Assembly: GCF_026262505.1 (NCBI RefSeq)
Contig: NC_067205.1
Location: forward strand, 16,678,001-16,742,000
Origin: Trichomonas vaginalis G3
Taxonomy: Eukaryota > Parabasalia > Trichomonadida > Trichomonadidae
Length of the DNA: 64,000 bases
Reading direction: 5' to 3'
Of this stretch, positions 33,287 through 43,126 are shown one piece after another. A program made the translations under genes and the position numbers. Numbering within the stretch: position 1 is the first letter of the stretch; each line of letters opens with the position of its first letter. The notes under the pieces are model-generated. The model did not search any database. It had not been told where the DNA came from and saw nothing but the letters and a program-made list of their open reading frames with translations.

Positions 33287-35962
33287 ATGGGGAATGGAAT
33301 TAAGCATGAGGAGGAGATTCTTAAGCAAATCCGCGAATTCATGCAAAATTCCAATGGTATTATTAGTCAGGATGATGTTATAAAGATAATTGCCAAATTT
33401 TATTCACAGAATTACAGTGAATTAGGAGGATTTTCTTCAATAACTCGAGTTCTGAATCAGAAAGGTATTGCTACAAAAGTGAAAGTGAAAATACCACAAA
33501 CTTTTATTGTCAAATCTTCAAGTTCTAAGCACGCCCCTCCACAGCAATTCATAACTGTTTTTGTTGATTCATCCATTCCACAAGATAAGAAGTCAAAACT
33601 CATTACAGAATACATTAAAGACGCAATACACACACTTGCTCCTACATTTCATCGATCAGTTTCTCGTGAAATTTTAGCAGAAAATCCAACAAATTTAGCT
33701 GCAAAAAATCAACCAGAAACAGAGTTCTTTTCAGTTAAAACACGTGCCTCACTCCTTCATTTATTCCTAATTCATAATTTTCACAATCGAAAATTAGATG
33801 TCAATTTAATATTGAATTCCATGCCTTTAGGCTTGATTGTTCAGATATTTAGATCCATAGATTCGAAGTATTTCTGTCTGCATCCATCAATTGTTGTTCC
33901 ATTACAACAAGACAAAGTAATGGAATTAAATATGATGATTGCGATGCTTAAACCACCATACAATCCACTTATTGTTGATGGCGTTATAAAATCAAGCGCT
34001 GAAGTTGAAATAACAAATTTAAATTTCTCAAAAATTTTTGATTTTGTTTTTGATCCCGCTGCTCATTACCAATATTGGACACTAATTAATTCTATTGCCA
34101 ATGTTCCACCTCAAAAGTTCCCTATTACTGTTATACAACGATTTGAACCTTATTTAAATTCAATTTACTCAGAAAGTGTCTTATTTTCTCTTCCATTCTT
34201 TCCACGCGAAGTCGAAGAAGCCTCAGCCGAACATTATATCCCTCCTCCAGCGCTTTCCTACTATTTGCAGAAATTATATAAAAAGAAATTGAGAGTTATC
34301 AACCATCCACGCCGATCTTTCCTTGAAACACACTTATTCCCTTCCAGTGGGATATATTCCATGATCGTTTCTGACAAATCTGCCCTTCCTTCCCTTGTTT
34401 TTTCACCTCCAAGTTATTTTTCAGAAGAATTCGAAGTCGACAAATCTCTTAAGTCCGTCGCAAAGCTATTTTTAGCATCAAGACTATCTAGTGATGGCTT
34501 CATTTTGTCGAAAAGATCAAACTACGAGCAACTTAAGGAAAAATGCAAAATTTGGATAAAAGAAAACACGAAAATATCCAATTTCAGGGCGAGTATGTTC
34601 GACGAAAAGTATTTTATTAACACTTACAATGAAGTTGTTGCCAATGTAATGGTTGTTTTCCATGGTTTGGCGAATCTTGATTCAGATGTTACGCAAACAG
34701 TTAATGCTACGTGCGAAGAGATCAATTCATTGTACACAGCAGCCAAAAACACTACGAATCTTGAAAGATCGACCTCAGTTGCTTTTGAATTTTTAAAATC
34801 TATTTTACAAACAGAATATTCTCTCAGAAACGAGACACTTTCAGTCAGACAATTATGCCACTTATCAACAGAATCCATCGGTAACGCTCTATGGATGCTT
34901 TCTGCCTTAGGATTACTATCAATGGAAGATTACAAAGGTTTAGTCACTCTTCCCAAGTGCGAATGGCTTTTCGATGACTACAAAGCACTTAAAGATTCTG
35001 ATCCACAAAGAATTAACGTGATTCCAAGGCCCGGTCATATATTTTCATTTTTTTCAGAAGATAGAAAATTTGAAATTGAATGGTCGGGGAAAAATCGGAT
35101 TGAAAAAACCGATATTTACTCGATTTTCACACCAGAGGTTGCTAATATCAGCAAATCAAAGATTTATGAGTTTAATTTCGTTCCAATCAAAGAAAAATTT
35201 CCAAAATTACAAATACCAAACACTCCAAAAGAAAATAACCAAGAAAAGATGAATGAAGAGATATTATCAACCGATCCTTTATCATTCTACTCGTTTGCAA
35301 GAATAGAAACCGAAGATTTCATTTTCCCAGATCTGATGGACAGATATCTTTTCGGACAAATATCAGGTGCTAGCGTAGATGGGATAGGAATACTAGAAAT
35401 AGCATCTGCATTTGATGCAAGTGTTACTTCAGAGCTTTTTATGCAGTTTTTCGAAAGAATCGAAGTATTCATTCGACTAAACTTAGTTTGTCGAGTTCCT
35501 ACATCATCATATGAACCAGTATATAGTAGATATCCATGCTGTCACATGATTGCCAAGAATTCCATGAATAAAATCGATTTAGTTCCAGTTCATTTGTGGA
35601 TTGATGAAAATGGCGACGTTTTAACCGAAAGGATTGATGAACTAAGAAAGAATCTTGTTGTATTCGTTCTTTCCCACGAATTATGTACATTTGAAGAGCT
35701 TTTAGAAGCATTTCCTTACATTTCACCAAATGATTTATGTTTTCTACTAGACGCACTAGAAAGTGATGAAGTATTAGCATCACAATACTCATTCGAAGGT
35801 GCAGGAGGCCTGTATGACAAAGATGTAAATCTTTGTTCGCAAGAATTTAAAAATGATATCTTTTTGTCGATAGTTGCCGAACACAATGCCCTTGGAACAG
35901 AATCAAAGCTTGTTAGACGAATAAGAACTACATCATCTTCTTTATATAATGTTTGTTTATAA
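33287..35962 (+). CDS. Large winged-helix-rich protein, TFIIIC-like candidate, 891 aa
   Basis: This is a single intact frame from ATG 33287, which is the first Met after the GGGG-flanked CCCCTGAATGGGG. No signal peptide, membrane span or enzyme motif. It is alpha/beta throughout with several segments suggestive of winged-helix units: residues about 10-60, about 510-570 (SVRQLCHLSTESIGNALWML), about 690-740 (DGIGILEIASAFDASVTSEL) and about 790-840 (HELCTFEELLEAFPYISPND). Repeated winged helices at this length recall the B-block-binding subunit of TFIIIC, but I see no diagnostic motif. Neighbouring chromatin and translation genes are consistent but weak evidence. Confidence 0.4.
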   Translation: MGNGIKHEEEILKQIREFMQNSNGIISQDDVIKIIAKFYSQNYSELGGFSSITRVLNQKGIATKVKVKIPQTFIVKSSSSKHAPPQQFITVFVDSSIPQDKKSKLITEYIKDAIHTLAPTFHRSVSREILAENPTNLAAKNQPETEFFSVKTRASLLHLFLIHNFHNRKLDVNLILNSMPLGLIVQIFRSIDSKYFCLHPSIVVPLQQDKVMELNMMIAMLKPPYNPLIVDGVIKSSAEVEITNLNFSKIFDFVFDPAAHYQYWTLINSIANVPPQKFPITVIQRFEPYLNSIYSESVLFSLPFFPREVEEASAEHYIPPPALSYYLQKLYKKKLRVINHPRRSFLETHLFPSSGIYSMIVSDKSALPSLVFSPPSYFSEEFEVDKSLKSVAKLFLASRLSSDGFILSKRSNYEQLKEKCKIWIKENTKISNFRASMFDEKYFINTYNEVVANVMVVFHGLANLDSDVTQTVNATCEEINSLYTAAKNTTNLERSTSVAFEFLKSILQTEYSLRNETLSVRQLCHLSTESIGNALWMLSALGLLSMEDYKGLVTLPKCEWLFDDYKALKDSDPQRINVIPRPGHIFSFFSEDRKFEIEWSGKNRIEKTDIYSIFTPEVANISKSKIYEFNFVPIKEKFPKLQIPNTPKENNQEKMNEEILSTDPLSFYSFARIETEDFIFPDLMDRYLFGQISGASVDGIGILEIASAFDASVTSELFMQFFERIEVFIRLNLVCRVPTSSYEPVYSRYPCCHMIAKNSMNKIDLVPVHLWIDENGDVLTERIDELRKNLVVFVLSHELCTFEELLEAFPYISPNDLCFLLDALESDEVLASQYSFEGAGGLYDKDVNLCSQEFKNDIFLSIVAEHNALGTESKLVRRIRTTSSSLYNVCL

Positions 35963-36454
35963 AATTATTTTTGTATAACATTTCCATTATTTCTACAATC
36001 ATTAGTATACACAAAGTTTATATTATAACTTCTTTTCTTGGCATTTCTGAATTATTCAGGGAATTTCGATTTAAGGAATTTCGCGATAAGGGAGATTAGC
36101 TCATTCTCAATCTTGTCACTCATGAACAAAATTTGAGTCTTCTCTAAAAAAAATTTTTTTTTTATCATCCTTTCATAATTGTTATCTCAGAACAATTAGA
36201 AGGACAGAGGTTACTGGAAATATAGAAGAGAGCATTCAAAGAATTTGGTCAAGTTCATAGAAAAATTTAAATTTCAATCAATTTCAAAAAGGGATCTTTT
36301 AGTTTATCTTAGTAAAATGTTGCTGAATCGCAAGCCCATTAGATTTTCATGGAAGATGAAGGCTTTTATTAGCTTAGAAGAAAATTTATCAGTATTTTTT
36401 GTTTAAAATTATTTGTAAAAATAATTTAAGTAAAAAATAAGTATTCTGAGCTCT
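35963..36454. other. Intergenic, includes segmental duplication copy 2
   Basis: No gene. Most of it (36048-36385) is the second copy of 32925-33260, including a 28-codon remnant of the WD40 gene start on the minus strand ending at CTCATGAACAAAATTTGAGT. Confidence 0.8.
36048..36385 (-). pseudogene. Truncated duplicate of the WD40 gene 5' end
   Basis: On the minus strand it opens MSDKIENELISLIAKFLK from the ATG near 36122, closely matching the true gene's MSDEVENELTFLIAKFLK, then loses homology. The upstream region (TTAGAGAAGACTCAAATTTT) is conserved, so it may still be a promoter. Confidence 0.75.
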
Positions 36455-36985
36455 TTAGAAGCCGCAAACTGTTGGGCGAACGCCAGAGAAGACCTTTCTA
36501 GCAGCAACTGTTGGAGCGCGGATGGACTGCTTAAGGATTGGGAACTTAATGTTCTCGTGTGTGAACTGAGAAATGTTCTTGTGGACGAGATCCTTATCAG
36601 CAACTTCAGCAACCTTGATGATTGAGATGTTGTCAGCTGTTGTGTCGTGTGTGCCGGCAAGTTCAGCTAACATCTTTGTAACAGCTCCCTCTGTTGTTGT
36701 ATCACGGTACTCTTTGTAGACGTTGTGGTGGTTGCGTGTTGAGCGGTATGAGAGCCAGATGCCGTAGTTCTTAACACGTGTTGGTTCTGGTTCGATAACG
36801 TGCTTGACAGCGAGAACTTCGCCGTGAGCCTTCTTCAAGCGGGCGATGCGCTGAGCAACTGTCCAGAATTTAGATTTGGCAATGACCTCGTCTGGGGCGA
36901 AAACCTGAACACGGACGGCTGGTGGGTTGGCAATTTCCTTTGTTGGGTATGGGCGGCCGATGACAAGATATTGCTTGAGAGACAT
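36455..36985 (-). CDS. RPL18A: Ribosomal protein eL20 (L18a)
   Basis: From the ATG at 36985 (MSLKQYLVIGRPYPT) the protein is 176 residues, exactly the family length; the longer frame from 37030 is not needed. Recognisable segments are RPYPTKE, VRVQVFAPDEVIAKSKFW, the NYGIWLSYRSTRNHHNVYKE motif and TKMLAELAGTH, ending in VRPTVCGF. It belongs to the large ribosomal subunit. Codon use is strongly biased to C/G third positions, in contrast to neighbours, as expected for a highly expressed gene. TTTTCTCACGATG places a TCAC initiator-like motif just before the start. Confidence 0.97.
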   Translation of the reverse strand: MSLKQYLVIGRPYPTKEIANPPAVRVQVFAPDEVIAKSKFWTVAQRIARLKKAHGEVLAVKHVIEPEPTRVKNYGIWLSYRSTRNHHNVYKEYRDTTTEGAVTKMLAELAGTHDTTADNISIIKVAEVADKDLVHKNISQFTHENIKFPILKQSIRAPTVAARKVFSGVRPTVCGF

Positions 36986-37284
36986 CGTGAGAAAAGGGTC
37001 GGCCATAACCGTGTCAAACCGTTTTACCAAAACCCTTGCTTAGATTTAATTATTTTTAGATTTTGAAACGCATAAATAAATGAGACAGATAATGCATTTG
37101 ATTCATCGTAATTAGAATTTCAAATTTCGATTTTTTGAAAATAAAAAAATAATTTAGATAGATTTTTGAAAAATAGTTATGCACTTCATAGGTAATCATA
37201 AAATTAATGAGATTACTCGATTCATATTGAGTTTTTATCAAAGTGTACGTTTTGAATTTTTAGAAATTTTGCTATTTCTCCATA
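36986..37284. other. Divergent promoter region
   Basis: About 300 bp between the divergent eL20 and coiled-coil genes; AT-rich. The right side ends TTTCTCCATAATGG immediately before the coiled-coil start. Confidence 0.5.
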
Positions 37285-40200
37285 ATGGAATCTTCATCTA
37301 ATTTAACATCACCATATATTGATACAACATCATTACCTTCAACACCCTTGTCATGCGTTTCCGATAATTATTCAACGAATCATGAAAATAAGAAATCATA
37401 TTCATTATCTTCAACGCAAACTCCAACAAAAAATCTTAGCTTTTCTGATTTTTCATGCTCTTCGCCAAGTTCAATAAATTATGATACTCCAGACGAAATA
37501 ACAAGCTTCCTTACTGCAATAAATACAAAATATAATGTAGAAGCGTACTCATTAAATGATGTGATCCAAGTTATTGATTTGTTACTTCAAAAAGAACGTA
37601 AATCTGCGGCAAAAGCACAAATTAACGAAATCAAACCTCAGTCAAATTCAATTGATTCTTCAATAAAAATTGAAATATCGGAGCTCAAAAGTCAGATTGT
37701 AAATATACAGCACTCAAATACTATCCTCACCAATACAAATAATACTTTATCTGATAAGATCAAGTCTTTGGAGACAGAAAACAAATCAATTCATGATGCA
37801 ATTTTGTCTCAACAGTCATTAATCGAAGAACAATCTACAACTATTCAAAAACTAAGTGAACAAAGAAATAATCTTATTAAAATTTTGCACAAACAAACCG
37901 ATTTGATTCAAAAATTCGAAGCACTACCTAGTGTTACCAAAGTGAGAGTACAACCACAAGTTAGAGAGTCAAATCCTCAACCAAAGCAAAATTCACCTTC
38001 AGATACTTCAAATGATATTATTTATTCCAACTTGATCTCAATTGTTAAAATGATTAGTGATAGCAAGTTCAATAATATTAATGAATTTCAAGCAATTCGC
38101 GATAATGCGGAAATCAAACCAAATGAGCGCACAATGCTAATTGTAAAGAAATTAATTGATCAATATTCACAACAAGTAGAAGTAAATAATAACAATCAGT
38201 CAACAATTGCAAAACTTAATAATGAAAAATTGCATTTGCATGATAAATGCATGGAAGTTCTTTCTTTGTTTGAAGAACAACTAAGATTCTTGCAAAACCT
38301 TTCACATTCTAATGATTTGCAAGCTGCTGTTTTTTATAATGAAAAGACAGGAACATCATTTTATCTCACTGATTGCAACAAGGTAGAATTAATAAGAAGA
38401 TGTGCAAACTTAGGATCTTTTATTGAAAACACTCTTGGTGATATTACAGAACAGAAGTTTAATGAATCATTGCAACTACCTTCTTCCATTAATCCAACTG
38501 GAATCTTCAATCTTCTACAGCCAACAAAGATGCAAGAATTCATATCAAACATGTTAAGTAAGATCACAACCCCATCTGATATTGATGCAAGACAAGTATT
38601 TGATATTCTTTGTGCTCAAATTTATATCAATGATTTATTGAAGAATTATGCAAGAGATATTTCGATAATTGCAGCGAAGAGGAAGAGAGAAATCGAAAGC
38701 TTGCAGCAAAATCAATCAAATAATTATTCACAGGAAATAGAATTGATGCGTAAAAGAGATAAAACAATGCGAAGATTCTTATTGAAGTATATTGAAGTTG
38801 ACAATCCAGAAGATATCCCAACTTTTGTTCTACTTAAGCAATTTGTAGCTGCAGCTCAAGAAGAAATTAGATCAAATCAGCAACACAATTATGTTGAGGA
38901 TAGTTCAACAACCTCATCACCAATTTCAATTGAATCTTCATCAACATTGTCAAGGAAGTCATCAAAATCATCATCTTCTTCGAAACGATCACAACAAACA
39001 GAAGCAGTCAAAATAGAAATAACACAGCTTCAGGATCAGAATAATAATTTGAATCAGCAGATTCAACAACTAAATGACGAAAAGTCAAGGATGCAAAAGT
39101 TGTTGGATGAAACAATCCACAATCTAGATTTAACGAAGCAAGAAACAGCAGATAAAGAAAAGAAACTAGAAGAAGAAATATCAAAAAAGGATCAAGAGAT
39201 TTCGGAAACACAAGAAAAACTCAAGAAATCAGAAGAAGTTTGTGAATCACTCACAAAAACATTAAGCGAAAATGAAGAAATAGTTAAAACAATTAAGAAA
39301 CAAAGGAAGATGATTAGAAAAACAATTGAAAGTTTACAACTAGAAAACAAAAATCTCAAACAAGATATTTGCAATTGCAAACAAGCTAATACAAACATGA
39401 CTAATCAGTACACTGAATCAACCGAAAAACTTCATAAAGAATTAGAAAACTCCATTCATGAAGCCGAAGCTTTAACAACACAAAATTCTCAGCTTTTAAC
39501 ACAGATTCAGCAACAAAAAGCTCAGCTATCTAAACTTTCAATTGAATGCAAGACTCTTGAAATGAAACTCAAATCAGCAGAGCAAAAACTTCAAATTCAG
39601 AATCCACCAAAGCCATTGATTGATTATCAAGATCTTACAACAAAAGTTACAAATCTTACAAACGAAAATAATTCTGCATTCAAGATTCTTTCTTCAGCTT
39701 TAGTTGGCATTTCAGCGCCTTCCAATTTAATTGAAGCGTCCAATTTCATTGTTGAATTCATTAATAAACTTAAGACATCTCAGTTAAACACAACAAATAT
39801 GATTACGCTCCTTAGTAATATCAGATCTGCTTTAGGAATTGATGAATCAATAGATATTTTGCAAACGATTCATGAGCTAATTCAAACTGATAGTAATAAT
39901 AGAAATAATTTAATTTCTGATGAAAAAGTTCTACGTGATGCCCAAATCGAAATTGAAACAATTAGGAAAGACTTATCTTTTGCACAAAATCAGCTTGTTA
40001 CACTTAAACAATGGGAGAACTGGGCGAGAAGAGTCTATGGAATCATCAACGAGAATTCCAAATATCAGATCGGAAGCAGTGAAATCCGATTGAATCTGGA
40101 AGAAGCTCTACTTGCATCAGTTTCTCACAGATCTATATTCACAAAACTAGACATTCTCAGATCAGAAAAGAAGTCATTCTTAAAGTTTGATCGTACAATT

Positions 40201-40440
40201 CTCCTTGCAAGGTCCAATAATTCACCACTTCAATCGATTAGACCATTGATAATCCTAGCTGTGACTTTACACAAGGTACAAAAAATGGCTGGATGCATAT
40301 CAATAGCCCCTACTTATCAAAGGCCAAGAACAATTGATAATGAATATACCGAATTTGAACATAATCGCCCAAAATTGAAGAAAATTAGATCACATTCAAG
40401 CAGAAAATCTTCGAACCAGCCTTTAATTCCTATCTGCTGA
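37285..40440 (+). CDS. Long coiled-coil protein, 1051 aa
   Basis: Ser/Thr-rich first 70 residues, then long heptad-rich helices at about 120-220, 280-350, 460-500 and most of 570-790, with a Ser-rich linker at about 540-570 (SSTTSSPISIESSSTLSRKS). A Leu/Ile-rich more globular region spans about 790-1000, and a basic Arg/Lys/Ser tail ends the protein. This is typical of the large trichomonad coiled-coil family often labelled viral A-type inclusion protein; the name implies no viral origin. Likely cytoskeletal or scaffold. No motor or enzyme motif. Confidence 0.75.
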   Translation: MESSSNLTSPYIDTTSLPSTPLSCVSDNYSTNHENKKSYSLSSTQTPTKNLSFSDFSCSSPSSINYDTPDEITSFLTAINTKYNVEAYSLNDVIQVIDLLLQKERKSAAKAQINEIKPQSNSIDSSIKIEISELKSQIVNIQHSNTILTNTNNTLSDKIKSLETENKSIHDAILSQQSLIEEQSTTIQKLSEQRNNLIKILHKQTDLIQKFEALPSVTKVRVQPQVRESNPQPKQNSPSDTSNDIIYSNLISIVKMISDSKFNNINEFQAIRDNAEIKPNERTMLIVKKLIDQYSQQVEVNNNNQSTIAKLNNEKLHLHDKCMEVLSLFEEQLRFLQNLSHSNDLQAAVFYNEKTGTSFYLTDCNKVELIRRCANLGSFIENTLGDITEQKFNESLQLPSSINPTGIFNLLQPTKMQEFISNMLSKITTPSDIDARQVFDILCAQIYINDLLKNYARDISIIAAKRKREIESLQQNQSNNYSQEIELMRKRDKTMRRFLLKYIEVDNPEDIPTFVLLKQFVAAAQEEIRSNQQHNYVEDSSTTSSPISIESSSTLSRKSSKSSSSSKRSQQTEAVKIEITQLQDQNNNLNQQIQQLNDEKSRMQKLLDETIHNLDLTKQETADKEKKLEEEISKKDQEISETQEKLKKSEEVCESLTKTLSENEEIVKTIKKQRKMIRKTIESLQLENKNLKQDICNCKQANTNMTNQYTESTEKLHKELENSIHEAEALTTQNSQLLTQIQQQKAQLSKLSIECKTLEMKLKSAEQKLQIQNPPKPLIDYQDLTTKVTNLTNENNSAFKILSSALVGISAPSNLIEASNFIVEFINKLKTSQLNTTNMITLLSNIRSALGIDESIDILQTIHELIQTDSNNRNNLISDEKVLRDAQIEIETIRKDLSFAQNQLVTLKQWENWARRVYGIINENSKYQIGSSEIRLNLEEALLASVSHRSIFTKLDILRSEKKSFLKFDRTILLARSNNSPLQSIRPLIILAVTLHKVQKMAGCISIAPTYQRPRTIDNEYTEFEHNRPKLKKIRSHSSRKSSNQPLIPIC

Positions 40441-41028
40441 TTGTTTTGTATATATAATTATTAATTATGTCTGTTATTTAAATAATTTACCATATGTTAA
40501 TATAATTTTCCTTTTGTATGCATTTTTAATCACGTCTACAAGTTTAATCTATAAAAATCGAATTTAAAATAAAAATATTAGATTTAAAGATTGAACATAT
40601 GAGATAATTATAATATTCTTTTATAATACAATCTATTCATAGATATGATATTGATCTAGATTCATTTTAAAATAAAAAATTGTATAAAATATAAAAAAAT
40701 TTTGAGATAATTTTTTAATAGTTAACTGATTAAAAAGTCTATACAAACAAAATTTCTGCTAATTTCATCTTTAAAAATTATTTAATGGCGAAATAATTGT
40801 TTTATTATCATTTATGTTGCAAATGTTTTAATTTTTGAAATAAAAATTCAATATTTCGGCACAATTAGTAGATGCCTATCATTGTATAGTGTTCTAATGC
40901 AGATTACAAAAATATCAAGCTTTCTACGATGAAAAGAATTCCAAAATTTCGTTTGTAAAGAAATTCAATATAGAGTCGTATGAAAATCTGTTATTTTTAT
41001 TTTTAAAAGAAACCATCTATTACCTTTG
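40441..41028. other. Gene-free intergenic region
   Basis: 588 bp of AT-rich sequence; nothing recognised. Confidence 0.5.
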
Positions 41029-42891
41029 ATGGCAGTTCTCTCGAAATATGATATTGAGCATACGCTACCGGCTGCTCGTGATAAAATATCAGATGAGACA
41101 TTTTACGATATTTATGATGAAGTTTATCAAGATCTTTTGGACAATATGGCTCTCAACGTCGATGAATGGCACATGCTTTGTAGGCAATGCAATGATGAAA
41201 AACAAAAATTTGGAACGTTTGAGCATGGAAAGGTAAATCTTGAAAAAAATGTTGACAAATTCTACGAATATATAAAGTATTCTTGCGAACTAAACGAAAT
41301 AAAACCGCTTTTAACTATTCGAAAAAATATTGCCGCCATATTAGAAAATTCTGGCGACAAGGCTATACAAGACCAAAAGAAAATACTTGAAACAGCAGTT
41401 CATGATATAGAAGTCCTTCAAGGTCAACATCAGGAGAAAAAAGGAGAATATGACAATTTAGATAATGAAGTCAAACAAAAGAACCAATTAATCAATACAA
41501 AGACAAAAGAATTAGACACATTAAAGGAAGAATGTGCCAAAAACAAGAAGAAATACAAAGAAAATAAAAAATTAATAATCCAAAAAAGAATTGAGCAAGC
41601 TAATCTTCAATATGATATAGCTACCCTTCAAGCTGAGCTTGAATTTGCAAAAGAACAAAAAGAAAAATATGATGATCGAATGGACGAACCGTTATGTTCA
41701 AATTTGACAGTTTTTCTTGATGGATATCATCATAATCGAATCACTACATTTAGGCTGATTCTTTGCAGTTTAATGATTTTCCTAGGAGCGGTTACAATTT
41801 CAAGTACTTTCACTTGTGTTCATCCATTTGGAAATGACATTGAATCTAAGCATCTTATATTGTTTTGGTTCTTACCTTTTATTAGTGCTTCCTTTTCATG
41901 TGCATATTTCGTATTTGCAAAAAGATTCTTTGATAATGATAGTTATGACACCATGTTCTTTTTAAATGACCGAAGGATACTAATTTCTATACTTAATTTT
42001 GCGTATATTGTAATGTCAATTATATATTATTTTTATTGTACAAAATTGATTGCATGCTTCCTTATTAGAACATTACAAGGAATTATTGTAGGGTTTTTAT
42101 CTATCATTTATCCAGTTTCTCTGTTCCAAATTGGAAAAACAAAACAGCCTTTGTATTTATTGTCATTTTTCTTAGTGTCTTTTGCTTTTGGCGTTTTGTT
42201 TTGTGTCCCAATCAAACAGAAATGGCCTCTATATGTTGTTATCTTCCCAGGTCTTCAAACTATCTTGATCTGGTTCATAAACAAGAGCTCTTTCAACTTT
42301 GTCAACTTGAAAGTCGATTTTGGATCAGACTTTAAGTTCCATTTAGAGTTTCTTGTCATTGTTTTGCATATCCTTCAGCCATTCCTTGGTCCTTTCACAT
42401 TATGGACAGTTATTTCTAGAATCTACAGCGATCCTTTAGAGAACGTCAAATTCATTCTACCATTTGTAGTTGGCAGTTTCGTTTTTTGCATATTTTTGAT
42501 CATTCTTCGCATGAAAAACGAGAATACATTTGCATTAGCATCTATTCTTCTTTCTATTCCTTCACTTGTTTTTGCTTTAATTGGTGTAATCTTAGTCATT
42601 ACACACAAAGACTACTATGGCCTTATGATTATGTCATTCTCTAATGGTATTGGACTATTGCAACTCCCATGGCTTCCTTATTACGAAACATTGTCCAAAA
42701 TTCGACCAAAAACATTTGGATTTTATTGGTGCTTGTATTGGCTTTCTACATCAATATCTTCAGTCATATTCACTAAGATGAACTTGTATAATTTATCTTT
42801 TGTTTGGCTAGCTTTCATATGTTTGATAATTATATTTTTCTCAGTTTATCTAACGCTCTTCAAATATAACACGTGTAATACAATTCTATAA
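41029..42891 (+). CDS. MFS-like membrane protein with N-terminal coiled coil (family A, member 1)
   Basis: ATG at 41029, 620 residues. Residues 1-110 form a conserved soluble head (EWHMLCRQCNDEKQKFGTFE), residues about 110-225 a coiled coil, and residues about 240-615 carry about 10-12 hydrophobic segments. The segment RTLQGIIVGFLSIIYPVSLF recalls the R-x-x-G-x(3)-G-x(6)-P-type motif between TM4 and TM5 of MFS sugar transporters, and FYWCLYWLSTSISSVIF lies near the end. The usual D-R-x-x-R-R loop motif is missing, so transport activity is uncertain. A soluble head of this length on an MFS fold is unusual. Paralogue at 57669 shares a near-identical central tract. Confidence 0.7.
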   Translation: MAVLSKYDIEHTLPAARDKISDETFYDIYDEVYQDLLDNMALNVDEWHMLCRQCNDEKQKFGTFEHGKVNLEKNVDKFYEYIKYSCELNEIKPLLTIRKNIAAILENSGDKAIQDQKKILETAVHDIEVLQGQHQEKKGEYDNLDNEVKQKNQLINTKTKELDTLKEECAKNKKKYKENKKLIIQKRIEQANLQYDIATLQAELEFAKEQKEKYDDRMDEPLCSNLTVFLDGYHHNRITTFRLILCSLMIFLGAVTISSTFTCVHPFGNDIESKHLILFWFLPFISASFSCAYFVFAKRFFDNDSYDTMFFLNDRRILISILNFAYIVMSIIYYFYCTKLIACFLIRTLQGIIVGFLSIIYPVSLFQIGKTKQPLYLLSFFLVSFAFGVLFCVPIKQKWPLYVVIFPGLQTILIWFINKSSFNFVNLKVDFGSDFKFHLEFLVIVLHILQPFLGPFTLWTVISRIYSDPLENVKFILPFVVGSFVFCIFLIILRMKNENTFALASILLSIPSLVFALIGVILVITHKDYYGLMIMSFSNGIGLLQLPWLPYYETLSKIRPKTFGFYWCLYWLSTSISSVIFTKMNLYNLSFVWLAFICLIIIFFSVYLTLFKYNTCNTIL

Positions 42892-43111
42892 TCATTATTA
42901 TTTACTTTATGTTTGTATTTTGAAATAAACCTAAAATTTTACACATAATTTTATCGAATATTTTTGCATTGATATTGTATTTTTTGAATTTTCATCAAAA
43001 CTTATCAGATTGACATCATTTTATCTTTACAGACAATTATGTCTATATGTATTTAATTATCATGATTTTTTCCCTATTTACAACATTTTCAATATTGAAT
43101 TTTCTGACGAC

Positions 43112-43126
43112 TCAATTTTTTTTTAA
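43112..43126 (+). promoter_or_regulatory. Initiator-like element of family B member 1
   Basis: GACTCAATTTTTTTTTAAATG places TCAATT 15 bp upstream of the ATG. A related GACTCAATTT lies about 35 bp before the member at 49472, and a TCATTTT precedes that at 47125. Trichomonad core promoters use a TCA(C/T)(A/T) initiator close to the ATG; this is a similar, imperfect motif. Confidence 0.45.
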
